A program made the position numbers and the translations under genes. From the NCBI GenBank assembly GCA_026168455.1, contig CM047425.1, positions 41,312,711 to 41,376,710 of the forward strand: DNA of 64,000 nt, written 5' to 3'. Below, piece after piece: positions 44,216-56,559 of this stretch. This DNA comes from Theocolax elegans. Lineage: Eukaryota; Arthropoda; Insecta; Hymenoptera; Cerocephalidae. The notes beneath the pieces were generated by a model. The model was not told where the DNA came from. It searched no databases and saw only the letters and a program-made list of their open reading frames with translations. Every line of letters begins with the position of its first letter. Position 1 is the first letter of the stretch.

Positions 44216-44880
44216 TTTTCGTCTCCCTACATATATATATGGGAGATTCCATGTGAAGTGATCCAGTTAAAAAATAGAATCTTGTTTTAATGTATGGAAT
44301 CAGTAAAAAACTATTTGAATAGATTGTAGCTAAATTTTTAGAACTGAATTTCAATTAGTAGCAGAACTGTAGCCAATCAAAAAATCGCATTTTTTGAAAA
44401 AACCGACTTTTTGGCCATTTTTATCACTTAATAACTCAAAATCTAACAATTTTTTCTTATATACATTAAATTTGAAAAGGTTCATAAATTTCTAGAAGAA
44501 TCTGTTGAAATATTTAATTCATATTACTTTAAAACATTGAATATAGTTATAATTAATAAAAAATTTATAGTAAAAAAAAGGGTTGTACGATCAAAAATAT
44601 TTTATTCATCCAAAAATCTAATTTATCGATGATTAATTACCTTCAAAATGATGCAAAGTTTGAGTGCGGCAGAGCATTTCAGACAAATTTATGGTGTTTT
44701 TAGGCAAATTTCCTAAAAAAAGAGAGCGAATGCATTTTATGAAAAAAACAGAGTAACCGAATATTTGCATTCAAACAATATGGCGCTATTATTCCTCAAT
44801 AATACTAAAATATATTATTTATTGTTAGTCACTGATACTTTTCAATCTCTAAACTGCTTACAAACACAAAACAGTAGGTA
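44216..44880. other. Half-MITE related to 34155-34743 (tentative)
   Basis: After (TA)n, GGGAGATTCCATGTGAAGTGATCC resembles the MITE end GAGGTATTCCACGTGAAGTG at 34156, and the following AT-rich body also contains AAAATCTAACAATTTTT-like segments. The opposite terminal repeat was not found, so it is at best a one-ended relic. Confidence 0.35.
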
Positions 44881-44896
44881 TAAGCAGTTATACCTG

Positions 44897-45463
44897 TTAT
44901 ATAATTGGATTTATTGGAATTATAAATAGTTTCTTACTGAGTTCCTTAGAAACACTGTTCACCAAATTACTAGTTTTACCAATCTTTGATGATTTATCAA
45001 TTTTTTTCTTCTTCGTCTTTCTCTTCAATGCCTTTTTGACATGGGAGAAGAATTTTTCAAAAGTTATTTTACTAACCATGCAACAAGCTGTCATCATGGC
45101 TAATGTTCGTTCGTCCGCGGGTGTTTCGTCAGAGAGCATTCAGGAAAATGCATATTCAGCTAAAATACGATCAGCTTTATGTCTATCTCCATTTTTATCG
45201 CCATAAACTGAATCATGTTTAAGACATGCGTCATCCAATGGATTAATACCACGTTTACCACGTTCGATGCGTTCCGCTAGTTTTGTACCCGGACTACAAA
45301 ATCGGTATCCAGGCACGTACATTTCGAAAGGTAGTAGATCAATTAATCCATCTAGCGCACAATTTTTCTCTCGATTTTGTTCGTTTTCTCCTTCGTCTTG
45401 CTTCTCATGTTCGGTTATTTCGGTTTCCGGATTGGGCTGAATTTTCCACTCAGTCGTCGCCAT
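44897..45463 (-). pseudogene. Phospholipase A2-like domain protein, one stop
   Basis: ATG at 45463. An acidic N-terminus is followed by LPFEMYVPGYRFCSPGTKL (calcium-loop-like), PLDDACLKHDSVYGD with the C-x2-H-D catalytic pair of PLA2, and RHKADRILAEYAF. A single TGA (45140-45142) interrupts the frame, which continues with a Lys-rich tail to 44897. PLA2-like domains of this form occur in densovirus-type capsid proteins and in arthropod genomic elements. Catalytic His-Asp are present, but the gene is broken. Confidence 0.7.
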
Positions 45464-45466
45464 GAT

Positions 45467-46284
45467 GTGATGTCACTATTACTCGCACCAATTTTTTTCT
45501 TCTGTTTTGTCCTGGTTTCACCTTTGGTGGTTGATGTTTTACGTTTAAATAATTGCAACGATTTACTCGAATCACTTTCGTCAGCGGCACTGGTCTCAGC
45601 ACTACTGCTAGCGATCTCGTTCTAAGAACTGTTTGCCTGATTTATATTCCTAATATCGTGTCGAGGTGTTTGAAATCGACTACCAGTGACATCTGGTCAA
45701 GAATGATAAGGTGGTACCATATGGGATCTATTAGCACCAATATCCAACACACTTTTCCAAACGCGGTTATTGACAATGTATTCGCGCGGCACAAAGCATT
45801 CACGAAGAGCCACTGCAAATTGAACGTGTCCTGGAGGTGGAGAACCTTTTCTATTTCTCATAGCATCATTGATCAGATCGATCATATTCGCCCCGTGTAT
45901 GCGAACACCTATCGTCAGTACCCCATTTGAGTCCCATCCTACATTACCGCTAACTCGCAATTGACGCAGTAACTGTACTGCCTTCTGTCGGAACATTCTA
46001 GGTACACTCTCGATCATGGATGCATCAACTCGATCTTCCTTTTCGTCTCGTCGTGACTCATTGTTATCCCCCATATCTACAACGCTATTATTATCTACTT
46101 CATCGTAATGGTTTTTCTGAATATCTACATTGTCCTTTTTATCTCTGACTTTATCGTAACTATGCGCATCCTTAAAATGAAGGTAACGTTGCAACACAGA
46201 GCTGTAGCGTGACCACTTTTCTCGCTCAGTTTCTCCATCACATGAGTTTACTATATTATTCATTTCAGTATCTAGCCTGGTCAT
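45467..46284 (-). pseudogene. Partner protein of PLA2-like gene, two stops
   Basis: Frame from ATG 46284 with EMNNIVNSCDGETEREKW and VLQRYL near the N-terminus, an acidic middle, then WDSNGVLTIGVRIHGANMID, PPPGHVQFAVAL and PREYIVNNRVW. A TGA near 45695 and a TAG near 45619 interrupt it; a Lys/Ser-rich tail runs to just before the PLA2-like gene. I recall this N-terminal pattern from multi-copy arthropod proteins encoded next to PLA2-like genes. Function unknown. Confidence 0.55.
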
Positions 46285-48241
46285 TGGGGTACCGGGCGTT
46301 TGAACCGTCTTTAATATTGAACTAGCAACAGATACCTCACTCGCTAACGCTCACTCGGTTGTATTTTGATCGTGCTTATTTTAGATGAGTATATGTAAAA
46401 TAGTTACACAGCCTTTTTTCTTTAAATTTAAATGTGACATTTTTATGTTCATTTTTTAAATGAAAAACATTTTTTAAATAATTAGTAAACCAATTGGGTT
46501 TATCAAGGCAGAAATTGCATTTTTATAGATACACCAAATTCGCTGTGTAAAGTTGAAGTTTATATGCATATAAATTTAAATTTTCTTGGATTAAAGCCCT
46601 TCGACAACTTTTATCCTGCAAGGAGTTTTTTGTATTTGCACCTGTTTTAAGCCTATTTTTGATAATATTTTAATATTTTACTTAATGAATGTGTTAAAAA
46701 TCATCAAAAAAGAATATTTTTTATAATATATTTTATAAACATGACATTTCACATAATATTTTATAAAAATTACAAAAATATTTTTATAACCGTACTCTAC
46801 CCTTAACACCAACAATGATAATTTGCGCATTGCGAAGAGGATTATGGTATAATTAATGTGGTGACTGAGATGTCGTTTTTGTAAAAAAAAATTGAGAAAT
46901 AAACAAAATATGATAGTTAACTACCAAAGTTTTAAAATTAATCAAAATTTCTTTAAAATTACATGTAACTACTATTGTACAGACGATTGAAAAGAGTGTG
47001 AGAACTCGATATATTTTGTGTCGACTTTCCAATATTTTGGTTTTTTAAAAGAGGTTATAGATTAAAAAAAACATCAAAGATAGAACTGAAAATAAAGTTC
47101 AACTGAAAACTTGATCATCTAATGACTATCGATTATTTCGTGACATTCAAAGAATCCGTCAAATGTCAATCATTCGTGAGATTTCGACTCCATTTTCATC
47201 ATTTTTGCAAGGGTCCTTTATAGTATATGAGCGAGCAATCGTTTCAAAAAGGCATCTCGAATCTTGATCTCGCGTAGACGAGTTGAAAAGATGTGAGAAC
47301 TCCATATGTTTTGTGTCGACTTTCCAATGTTTTCGTTTTATTTGATAATTTTAAATAACTATTTATACATTATTGGATGAGAGTTAGGCTCTTGGATAGT
47401 GTATTTGATGAAAACCTGATGTCGTTTCTGCAGACCAAGACATGTTGTACTGAAGTCATTTAGATTTTTCGTGTATAGTTGTAACACACGCTCCGTAAAA
47501 TATATTTATTCTTCCAGCGCTAGCCAACATATGAATATTGTATTCGACTCTTACGGCGAGGATGTGCTGGTAAGGTATACATTTCAAGAATCATATATTT
47601 TTTCAATGCATGATCCATTTAATAGTAACATAATAAGGGCTCTGTAACAGTGTAAGTTAAGGAAAGAAAAGTATACTGTTAAATTTTGACGCTAATAATG
47701 ATAGAATTAAATACAGAAAGAAAATAAATATGACAAAGAGTAAAAAATAAGTATATATATATATATATTGTGTCTGTGTAAAAATAATCATTATAGGTTA
47801 TTATAAAGAAGGTGTGTGTGCGTGTGTTCAGAAAGAAAGTGAAATATGTCCATATATTTAATATATTTAAAATGCACACACATAAAATAATTTCCATTTG
47901 GGGGGGTATCGTAATTTTAAATAAATTGATGTAATATAATGTGTTTACAGAATACATAAAATATAAGCATGTTATATACTCTCATAAATTATATTTTTCT
48001 TTAATGGCGGTGGTAACATTTTTTATAAAGTGGTATATAATACTGCCGTTGTGTTATATGATATGTTGCAGCCGATTTTCAATTGTATTTTAATGATTTT
48101 CAGCGCAAACAATTATTAATTATTTTGCATATTCACTTTAATCATTCAATAGTTGTAATATTTTAATATTTTTTTTCATACTTCCATTTTTATTTATTTA
48201 TAAAATTTATATAAAATGTGTATAAATTTTCGTCTACACAT
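46285..48241. other. AT-rich spacer, no gene seen
   Basis: No supported coding region. (TA)n at ~47752-47769. It may contain the 3' end of the Helitron, but no CTRR terminus with a hairpin could be fixed by eye. Confidence 0.5.
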
Positions 48242-49783
48242 TTACAATACTTTTTTAAACACTATATTGTTAGTGTAAATTTTGTGTTTATTTTTTAATG
48301 TATCATTTTCTATTCTTGCATTGTTTAACAGTAATATTTTTAAATTTTTTCTACTTTTAGGTCTTGAAAGAGCTACGTATAATTGACCATGGCTAAAAAT
48401 TGGAGATGGTAAATAGATACCAACTTGTTTGTATGACTGTCCTTGTGATTTGTTAATAGTCATTGCTAAACCTAATCGAATGAGAAATTGTTTTCTGCGC
48501 ATGTAGAATGGTATATCTTCTTTAGATGGTGACAAAGTGATTCTTGATATTAAAACTAATTTTCCAATTTTTTTTCCGCTTATAATTTCTGCTTAAATTA
48601 AATGTTCCATAAGTTTTGTTACTAATAATCTTGTTCCATTACAAAGACCTTCATTCACATTTAAATTTCTTAGAAGAATTACTATTGCACCTACTTTTAA
48701 TTGTAATTTATGTAGAGGAAGTCCATTAGGTGTAAGGGAATTAAGAAATTCTATAGGTAACATGACATCTAAGTTTTCTCCATTATCATCTTCTGCTGTA
48801 TCTACACTTAAGTATTCAATAATTTGCCCTTCCATTATAGCCAAAATTTTATTATTTATTTCAATTACGTCGTTGTTGGTGAAGGCTAATATAACTTTAT
48901 CATTTAAATCTTTATCATTTAAATCTTTATCATTTATTTTTATTTCGTTTCCAAAAATTTCTGCAATGATATCATTTTCTTTTGTTATTAAATCAAGAGG
49001 GATTTCAAGCAGTTCATTTTCTTCTTCATACATATTTAAACGTTTACCTTCACCTACATTTAATAACCATTGTCTAAAATAATTGTCATTATCTGTCACT
49101 CGAAGATTTTCATTTAGTGTCATACGTATAAAATTCGGCCATAAGTAATTGTTTTTAACTGAATTTTCAATAACTTCAGTACGACTACCATGTCATATAA
49201 CTGGTAATGTTTGCCTAAAATCGCCTGAAACAACCAACATTTTACCACCAAATATTTTTTTATTATTACATATATCTTGAAATAGGCGATTGACTGCTTC
49301 AAAAGCATATTTCGATGTCATAGATATTTCATCCCATATTATAATTTGAACTTCTTTTAAATTTTTACCATCTATTGAATTAGATTTAATATTACATATA
49401 GTACATTCTGTGATATTAAGTGGTAGTTCAAATGTTGTGTGTACTGTTTTCCCGTTATGTAATAAATTTGCTGCAATCCCTGTCCAAGCAACACATAAAA
49501 ATGAAATGTTTGAGAATTTAAGATAGTCTATTAGAACATTAAGTAAACAGCTTTTCCCACTTCCTCCTGGTCCATCAATAAAAAAGCTTTTTTTGTCTTC
49601 AATTTTTAAATGTTGCACGATAGTATCGAAAATGTCTTTGTTATGATTTTTTAAAGAATTTACTTTGACGTTTATTTCAGTAAATTTGCAACTTTTGTTA
49701 TGTGTTGTTGATTTATCAGCATAATCTTCTATAAATGTAGATATAACGGGTAAATTAAAATTATTTAAAGAATATCCATTCAA
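48242..49783 (-). pseudogene. Helitron PIF1-type helicase
   Basis: Motifs in order: FFIDGPGGSGKSCLL (Walker A, near 49540-49590), IIWDEISM (Walker B), VVSGDFRQTLPVI (motif III), then after frame breaks near 49195 and 49120, VGAIVILLRNLNVNEGLCNG (48600-48720). The C-terminal frame 48242-48535 has LAMTINKSQGQSY and LYVALSRPKSRKNL (motifs V and VI). In the family it unwinds DNA during rolling-circle transposition. Confidence 0.85.
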
Positions 49784-49839
49784 TTGTAGGTTCTTATCAA
49801 TAATGTTTAATGCTAGGTTTTCATCAGCATTTTGTTCAT

Positions 49840-51709
49840 ATTTTGGGTGGTAAAAAAAGTGTTTCTATTTTTCGTACAAATCTCTTGCATTAATAGGATT
49901 GTGAAAAATACAAATATATGCAAATAATTCACAAAGAGCAGTAGGAAAGTGTAATTGTGTTGCTTCTTCGAAACATCTGTCCCATTCTTTATCTTCATTA
50001 ACCAAATGTCTAGCTATAGAAGCTTCATAAAATGTAGAATAAATTATACCATCAACAGTACGTAAATCCTGAAATGATGATACTCCTTTGACATGTAAAA
50101 GTAATAATCTTATAAAATATCGTTTTCGATCCTTTGGATTCACTAAATACATTCTGCTTAATACAGGTTTTTTTGTTTTTTTTCTTTTATTCCATGTTTT
50201 TGAATTATTATCAAATACATAATTTAATGGTATTTCGGAATATAAATAATTTCGTGCATCAGAATCGATTTGACTTAATTTTAAGTATGCTGTTAATGTC
50301 GTTTCTACATTTTTTTTTAAATTTCTGTTTCTTTTCCTTCTTTAAAATACACTTCTTGTTCATCTTCATTGTGAATAGCTAATCTTATTATGGTATGTGA
50401 AAGTTCGTGTAGAGGGTATTCTAATAGTATTATATTCATTGCTTTCAATATCTTCATCATGAGTTAAATTAGAACTGTCTTTTGATCTGATACCTGTGTC
50501 ACGTATTTCTATGTTCGCACAGTCATGTCCTTTATAACACTATTTAAATAAGTATTTTATACATTGGACTGTTGAGCATACTTCGACATTAATGTGACAA
50601 TTAAATTTTAACAATAAATAAGGATTATACGAAACAACAAACCGATTATCAGCTATTCTATTGTGGTATTTACCTTTATAATTGATTTTTTTGATATCAT
50701 TTCTTCTTATATATAATGGATATCCTGATGAATTAAAAGTTGTTTTGTTATTAAATTTTTTTGGAAAATTTTTCGTACATTTTTTTGTGTCTTTACTCAT
50801 GCAAGGTGAACTCATGTTTTGCTCTCCACAGGGTCCATGAATCATAAACTGTTTTACAATATTATACAACCGTGGATAGATATCTTCGTTTGGAATTTCT
50901 GCGTTTATGAGTTCATCTACTATTTCGGGAGTATTAATTTTATAATTTTTATCTAAAAATTATAGCATATGCATGTGAGGAAGTTCACGTTTTTGAAATT
51001 CGATAACATAAGTGTAGGCGATACAATTTCCTAAAACACCTTGCTTACTTACCTATTCTTTAAATTCTTTTATTTTTTGATGAAATACCTTAAATACTAA
51101 ATCTGGTCTATCAATTACAGTTTCATATTTTTTTAAATGTTCAGTTATTTCTTTTCAGTTTGGATTACATGTCATTGTTATAAATAAGTCAGGTTTTCCG
51201 TAACGATTTACTATACTCATTGAGTCAATGTAATTTTGTTTTAGGAATCTTGAACTTCCAACAAAATTTGATGGCAAAATAAACATTTTTCCAATTTTTA
51301 TATTTTCAGATTCTTTTTTCTTGTGTAAATAATCCATTACGCCTTTATAATAATCGCTTCTTAAAATATCTTGGTTTTTCTTTACAAAATATAATCTTGA
51401 TTGTTCAACTTTTACAAATGCATCAATTGTAAACTGTTAAGAAACTTTTCCCATATTAAGGTATGGATTAAATCCATTTCTCATAGAAAGTCTGTAATTA
51501 TAAAATTGCAAACATGAAATATTGTTTTTCTTATATTTGCATTTCATATTAGGCATCCATCCATATCCTCCATTTGGATAAATAAGTGGGTATGTCATTG
51601 GATCAGTGCGTTTACTTATTAAAGGAATACTAATTGGATTGTCATATTTTGAATATATAACTATATCCCGCTCTGAAGTAGACAGTCCATTTTTTCCTAC
51701 AAATACCAT
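49840..51709 (-). pseudogene. Helitron Rep (HUH nuclease) region
   Basis: 51437-51709 holds the N-terminal signature (PLIYPNGGYGWMPNM, FYNYRLSMR), and 51155-51337 LFITMTCNPN. Near 50965-51000 the minus strand reads ELPHMHML, the HUH metal-binding motif, immediately followed by a TAG stop. 50540-50869 carries GEQNMSSPCMSK and KNFPKKF. 49865-50152 carries RFFEE-like RKRYFIRLLLLHVKGVSSF and the HLV.EDKEWDRCFEEA segment typical before the helicase. All pieces are in broken frames. Confidence 0.8.
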
Positions 51710-51764
51710 TGCAACTTCATTACAAGTAGCTTCATTATATATATATTTTTATCTAATTTTTCTT

Positions 51765-52532
51765 CTAATATTCTAATTTTTCTTTTTCTACCTCATACAT
51801 CATTTTATAAGCTTTAGCATAAGGATTAACATTTCTAATTAAGCTATCTAATTTACTTGACAATTCTAATTTTGTATCTAAATTATTTTTAAAACTTTTT
51901 CTTTCAGCTGCAGCTAATTCATTATCTAGAACATACAATTGCCCATATTTTCGAGCTTCATTTTCATTTGGATGTAAAGCAAAAACATTGTGATATATTT
52001 GACCACATATTCTAAGAATTTGTGGTCCACTACCAGATAACTTATCAAAATTAGCTCCAAAGCTTGCAAAAGCTAACGCATTATTATATAGCCGAATATT
52101 TTTGCGAAAATTAATACTATCTTCCGATATTCCTGTAGCTAATTGCTTTAATTCTTCCGGATAGGGAGGCATTTTTGGTAAGTCTACGTTTCCTTTGTGA
52201 CAACAATTAGAAAATTCTTTACCTAGTGTATATTCAAAAACAAAATGTTTAGTATTACAATGTTTACAAGTTTCAGACATATAACCTAAATTGTTTTCAA
52301 TAATTATATTTTCATCAAAATCTACATTTGCTATTCGACCTATTATTTTGGATTTACTTACTAATTTTACATTTTGTTCATTTTTAATTAAAATACGTTT
52401 ATTTAATTCTTTATAATTTATACCTTTTTTGGTATTAATTGGTTTATCATATACGTTAAAAAATTTTCCTTCATCAAATTTTAATTTTTTAAGCAATATG
52501 ATTGGTATTTCCATGTCTTTGTCATTTTTCAT
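51765..52532 (-). pseudogene. Helitron N-terminal domain
   Basis: A 255-codon frame with a zinc-finger-like pair CKHCNTKHF...NCCHKG, LPKMPPYPEELKQLATG and FRKNIRLYNNALAFASFGAN, followed by QILRICGQIYHNVFALHPNE. This is the region upstream of Rep in animal Helitrons. It ends at 51765, where an AT-rich break separates it from the next piece. Confidence 0.8.
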
Positions 52533-52559
52533 ACATATGCGTCTTTTTAAATTTGTTTG

Positions 52560-53260
52560 TAAATGGTTTTATACTAATTTATCGATATCATTTTTTCTAC
52601 TTTCGTTTAATATTTTTCCATTTAATTTTTTCTTTTCATTTTTTTTACATTGATCAGTATTTTCATTATAATAAATATGTTGTTTTTGTAATGCTTCTTT
52701 TTCTCGTTCATTTCTTATTTCGTCACGATTTATTTTTTGTCTTTTCGTCATGGTTTGCTGTTTTCTCTTTATTTTTTTTTCTTCTATTTTGTCGTGATTA
52801 CTATTTTTACTTTTCAAACAAGCTTCTTTTTTTCGTAATGCTTCTTTTTCTCGTTCATTTTTTATTTCGTCACCATTGATTTTTTGTCTTTTCATCATGG
52901 TTTGCTGTTTTCTCTATTTTTTTTTCTTCTATTTTGCCGTCGTTGCTATTTTCATTATTTACATAAGCTTCTTTTTTCGTAATGCTTCTTTTTCTCGTTC
53001 ATTTTTTATTTCGTCACTATTTATTTTTGTCTTTTCATCATGGTTTGCTGTTTTCTCTTTATTTTTTCTTCTATTTTGCCGTCATTACTATCTTTACTCC
53101 TCATATAAGCTTCTTTTTTATGCAACGCTTCTTTTTCTCGTTCATTTTTTATATCGATACAGCTAATTGTTTGCCTTTTTATCATAGTTTGCTGTTTTAT
53201 TTTTAGCTGTTTTATTTCTATATCATTAAATTGTTTATTTTTATTTTTTTGATAAAATGA
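52560..53260 (-). repeat. Coding tandem repeat, Lys/Glu-rich
   Basis: About four imperfect copies of a ~100-150-bp unit encode KRQKIN-D-EI-NEREKEAL followed by a Lys-rich spacer, between the protease and the Helitron N-terminal domain. On the plus strand it appears as Phe/Leu-rich frames, which are artefacts. Such charged repeats probably form a long helix. Copy-number change is visible as differing spacer lengths. Confidence 0.7.
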
Positions 53261-53363
53261 ACTTTAAATTGGTATTTTATAGTCTATTTCCATTGGGGTA
53301 ATAGAATCAACGGAAATGATTTTATTTTTATTATATAAATTCATTATTGTTTGTTGTTCAGAA

Positions 53364-54041
53364 TTAAATTTCTGTTGAAAATTTTATTCTATTATTTTTA
53401 TTTCTGCTACATTGAAATTCAATTTTTTTTTCATCAATACAACAAATATGAATCATGTATCTTTTGTTTGGTATTGTTGAAATATTATAGTTTATATTTT
53501 GTAAAATTGGAAACATCGTAATACTACGTGTTTCGTATATTTTTAGTAAATGTGAACGCATTTGGGAAATATCATAGTTTAAACTGTATGGACATAAATT
53601 AAATACAATAGAGACAGCAAAAGCTGTCGCGAAAATTCCACAACCATAACTATTGGTTTGAAATTGCACTGTTTCAAAAACAATTTTTAATTGTTGACTA
53701 TCTGGAAATAATCTATTGATGTATACTTTATGTTCATTTTGCAAATATTTAGCATTTAAACTATTATAAATGTGTATCGTTCTATTATTGTAATACATAC
53801 AAATCCAATGACCTTTTTCATATTTTCCAGAAAATAACAATTGAATGTATTCATTATTCATTTGAACTGAGTTAATATTATATTGTTTTTGAACTAAAAG
53901 AGTTGTTTGCATATTGAATGGTGTACATGATTTAAGGATGTTATTAAATTCTAATATGTGTTCATCATTTAACATAGAAGCATCGTCGCTATATGGTTCA
54001 ATCGTTTTTACAACTAATATTTTTATTTCCGTCAAACCCAT
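53364..54041 (-). pseudogene. Ulp1-like (C48) cysteine protease of the Helitron
   Basis: 225 codons. GHWICMYY gives the catalytic His, IHIYNSL the position usually held by Asp (Asn here), and QTNSYGCGIFATAFA the oxyanion Gln and nucleophile Cys with Q-x5-C spacing. The D-to-N change at the acid position may be natural or decay. Ulp1-like domains are known as passengers of some insect Helitrons. The ATG at 54041 starts the frame, and the C-terminal ~25 residues look frayed. Confidence 0.7.
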
Positions 54042-54334
54042 TATAAAAATGGTTTATTTTACAAAATGATTCACAATTATAAAAATAATATTAATAATTT
54101 GTTTCAATTGTTTAATAATAATTATAATTTTTTTTATTTTTCTAAACGATTATTTTAAATTTTTTATTAATATTTTTTTGTAAAGCTGAAAAAAATAAAA
54201 TATAAATTATTAGAAAACAGTGTTTATAAGAAAGTAGCTTCAATGTAATGAATGAAATATAGTTAATATAAATTTAATATTTTATAAATACTAATATTAT
54301 ACATACCCTAGTGGAAATACATTTTCGATGAAAA
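54042..54334. other. AT-rich spacer
   Basis: Possible 5' flank of the Helitron. No feature recognised. Confidence 0.4.
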
Positions 54335-54690
54335 TGTTCCAAAGTATGCTAAAAGTGGGCCAACTTGCGCCAAAAGTGGGCCGATGTTTACCAACATTGA
54401 AATATTTGGAACATTTTTCCAGTTTTGGCAAACTTTAGCCCACTTTTGGCCAATTTAGGAACATTTTGTATTGATTATGGAATAAATTTTTCAACCAGTA
54501 AAAAATTGTTTTTCACATGCAATTTCTTAAATGAAGGCGCACTTAATTGCGTTGATAATATTTAATATTGCAATAATAATATGTTGTAAATAATATGTTG
54601 TAATAATCTTTTCTGTAAATGGGCCAACATTTAAACAATCTGGGCCAACCTTTACACAAAGAGGGCCAAAATTTCCATCTAATGGGCCAA
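54335..54690. repeat. Dispersed GGGCCAA repeats
   Basis: Irregular tandem units of ~20-25 bp built on GGGCCAA: CAACTTGCGCCAAAAGTGGG, then at 54618-54690 GGGCCAACATTT, GGGCCAACCTTT, GGGCCAAAATTT and GGGCCAATATTT. The middle part (54415-54450) has the motif inverted (TTTGGCAAACTTTAGCCCAC). At 54758-54830 a ~37-bp unit (GCAGCGCTGAATAAAAA...GGCAGCAGCATTCCAAT) is duplicated. Confidence 0.75.
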
Positions 54691-54832
54691 TATTTGCACA
54701 AATTCTTTGCTAGTAGTTTGACACTCATAATTCCAATAAATGCAGCGCTGATTAAAAAAAACAAAGGGCAGCAGCATTCCAATGAATGCAGCGCTGAATA
54801 AAAATAACAAACGGCAGCAGCATTCCAATTAA

Positions 54833-55570
54833 TATTATATCAATAAAATATTATATTCCTAATGGCATTCCATACGATTAAAGTCACAAGGTATATTATA
54901 AAATTATCTAATTTTCATTTTAAATTATTATTGTTTGAAACATAATAAGTCTTTTTGTATTTCAGTATCCTGATTAGTTTATTAAGACTATCGAAATAAT
55001 CAAAAATGCAGTAGTATTTCTTAATGATTAAGTTAAAAGGTATAGTTTTGACTTTGTCAATTTATTTATAATTAATAATAAAAATGTTTTTGTTACAGAT
55101 ATAACATATATAATATCAATAATATGTGACAATATGCATATTGGATATAAATCTTCTAAATGGAATTTTAAAAACAGAAATATTTATTTGAATATTTTAT
55201 CTCATGTTTAATTAATTATACATTTAATATTTAATGATATAATTTAATTTTTCTGTTAAAGATGATTCGATGAATATTTGCTGAATTTATAAATTATATA
55301 AAGAATAAAAACGATATATTGAAAAAAATATATCTTATGAAATATACAAGTGAATAGAGTACAATTGTAACATAATAATTGTAATTTGAAATTTTTGCAA
55401 AAATAAGTTTGTAAAATAAACAATAAAAATTAATTTGATTTATTGTATGTTCCAGTGTTGAAATTTTATTAATTTTAATTACGTAATCAAATGTTATTTT
55501 AATTATTGTTATTAAGATAATTTTCTGGTAATAATATCGACATAGTAGTTGATATCTATTTGTTTAAAAA
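54833..55570. other. AT-rich spacer, no gene seen
   Basis: No supported feature. Confidence 0.55.
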
Positions 55571-55573
55571 AAA

Positions 55574-55862
55574 CTATAAGGCCCAAAAATGTAAGGCCCA
55601 AAATTTATAAGGCCCAAAAATGTAAGGTCCAAATTTATAAGGCCCAAAAATGTAAGGTTCTAAATTATAAGGCCCAAAATTTATAAGGCCCAAAAATGTA
55701 AGGTCCAAAAAATGTAAGGCCCAAAAGTGTAAAGTCCAATTAAAATAAAACTTTACAATTCTGTTGCCAATAATGTAAGGCCCAAAATTTATAAGGCCCA
55801 AAAATGTAAGGTCCAAAAAATGTAAGGCCCAAAAGTGTAAAGTCCAATTAAAATAAAACTTT
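55574..55862. repeat. Minisatellite AAGGCCCAAAAATGT
   Basis: Tandem ~15-20-bp units alternating AAGGCCCAAAAATGT and AAGGCCCAAAATTTAT. A compound block of ~85 bp ending GTCCAATTAAAATAAAACTT occurs twice (ends near 55753 and 55862). On the minus strand it opens a repetitive frame (FGPYIFGPYKF type), which I regard as a by-product. Confidence 0.85.
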
Positions 55863-55929
55863 GAAACTATAAAAATGCATTTTTTAAAAATCGGAGAACC
55901 GGAGACCAAAAGTCGATCCACTTTAATAT

Positions 55930-56130
55930 AATATAAGATTATTGGCATTCGTGAGTGCACTCTGCAGCTGTTCAACACTTTCGTTCGGTACAAGCACCAT
56001 TTTTCGTGCGTGCTCCATGATTGCTTACTAATTATATTGGCCAACAAAGTACCGACTCTACGAGCTAATAGAGCTGGTAAAAAACCACCGTGTTGAATTA
56101 TGATCTTTTTTTTCTTCGTCAGGCTCACTC
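55930..56130 (-). pseudogene. Short capsid-associated-like fragment (tentative)
   Basis: Minus-strand frame with KKKKIIIQHGGFLPALLARR and VGTLLANIISKQSW. A basic start plus G-G-F-L-P-A-L-L is a pattern seen in small core/capsid-associated proteins of adenovirus/adintovirus-like elements, but it is short and could be chance. The frame then runs into the minisatellite. It lies in the same orientation as the polymerase relic upstream. Confidence 0.3.
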
Positions 56131-56559
56131 GAGGTTCAGCTAATTTGCGTGCTTGCGTAAACGTGACTTGTGAAACCTCTCTAGTTCAAGGCACACTCGC
56201 AAATATGGCTGACTATTCGCGAATCGACCGTTTGCAGCAGCGCTTTTCGTTGCAACCCGTGGGACCACACAGCATGGACGTGAGTGGATGTTTCCAGCGT
56301 GTGTCCATAACTGGAACTGACATCAGTACTAGCATTTCATTCGTACACATGCTGCCTTTTTTGTGCAGCTAGAGCACCTAATGATTATTGGTAATGGTTG
56401 CGACAATACTAACACTATCCTGCTATCAACCAATCAGCTTAAATATGGTTTAACGCCAGCTAGGGATTAGAAGGATAAACTTATTATTAAAAATAAATAC
56501 ACAATTTTTGGTCTTTTGTTTTTATTTCCGTATTTCTTTTTACAGAGTTTTCAGGTTGT

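Larger units (their letters stand above)
48242..54041 (-). mobile_element. Decayed Helitron with Ulp1-like protease
   Basis: Minus-strand order from high to low coordinates: Ulp1-like cysteine protease, Lys/Glu repeat region, Helitron N-terminal domain, Rep (HUH) nuclease, PIF1-type helicase. This is the RepHel layout of rolling-circle transposons. At least eight frame breaks. The termini (5' TC, 3' hairpin-CTRR) were not located. Confidence 0.85.

Noticed and set aside
52429..53206. Long Phe/Leu-rich plus-strand frames (membrane protein-like)
   Set aside because: Antisense shadow of the Lys/Glu-rich Helitron repeat region.
55574..56128. Repetitive FGPYIFGPYKF-type protein on the minus strand
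   Set aside because: Translation of the AAGGCCCA minisatellite; repeat length variants shift frame and no start codon supports it. Only the upstream ~60 codons are kept as a tentative fragment.
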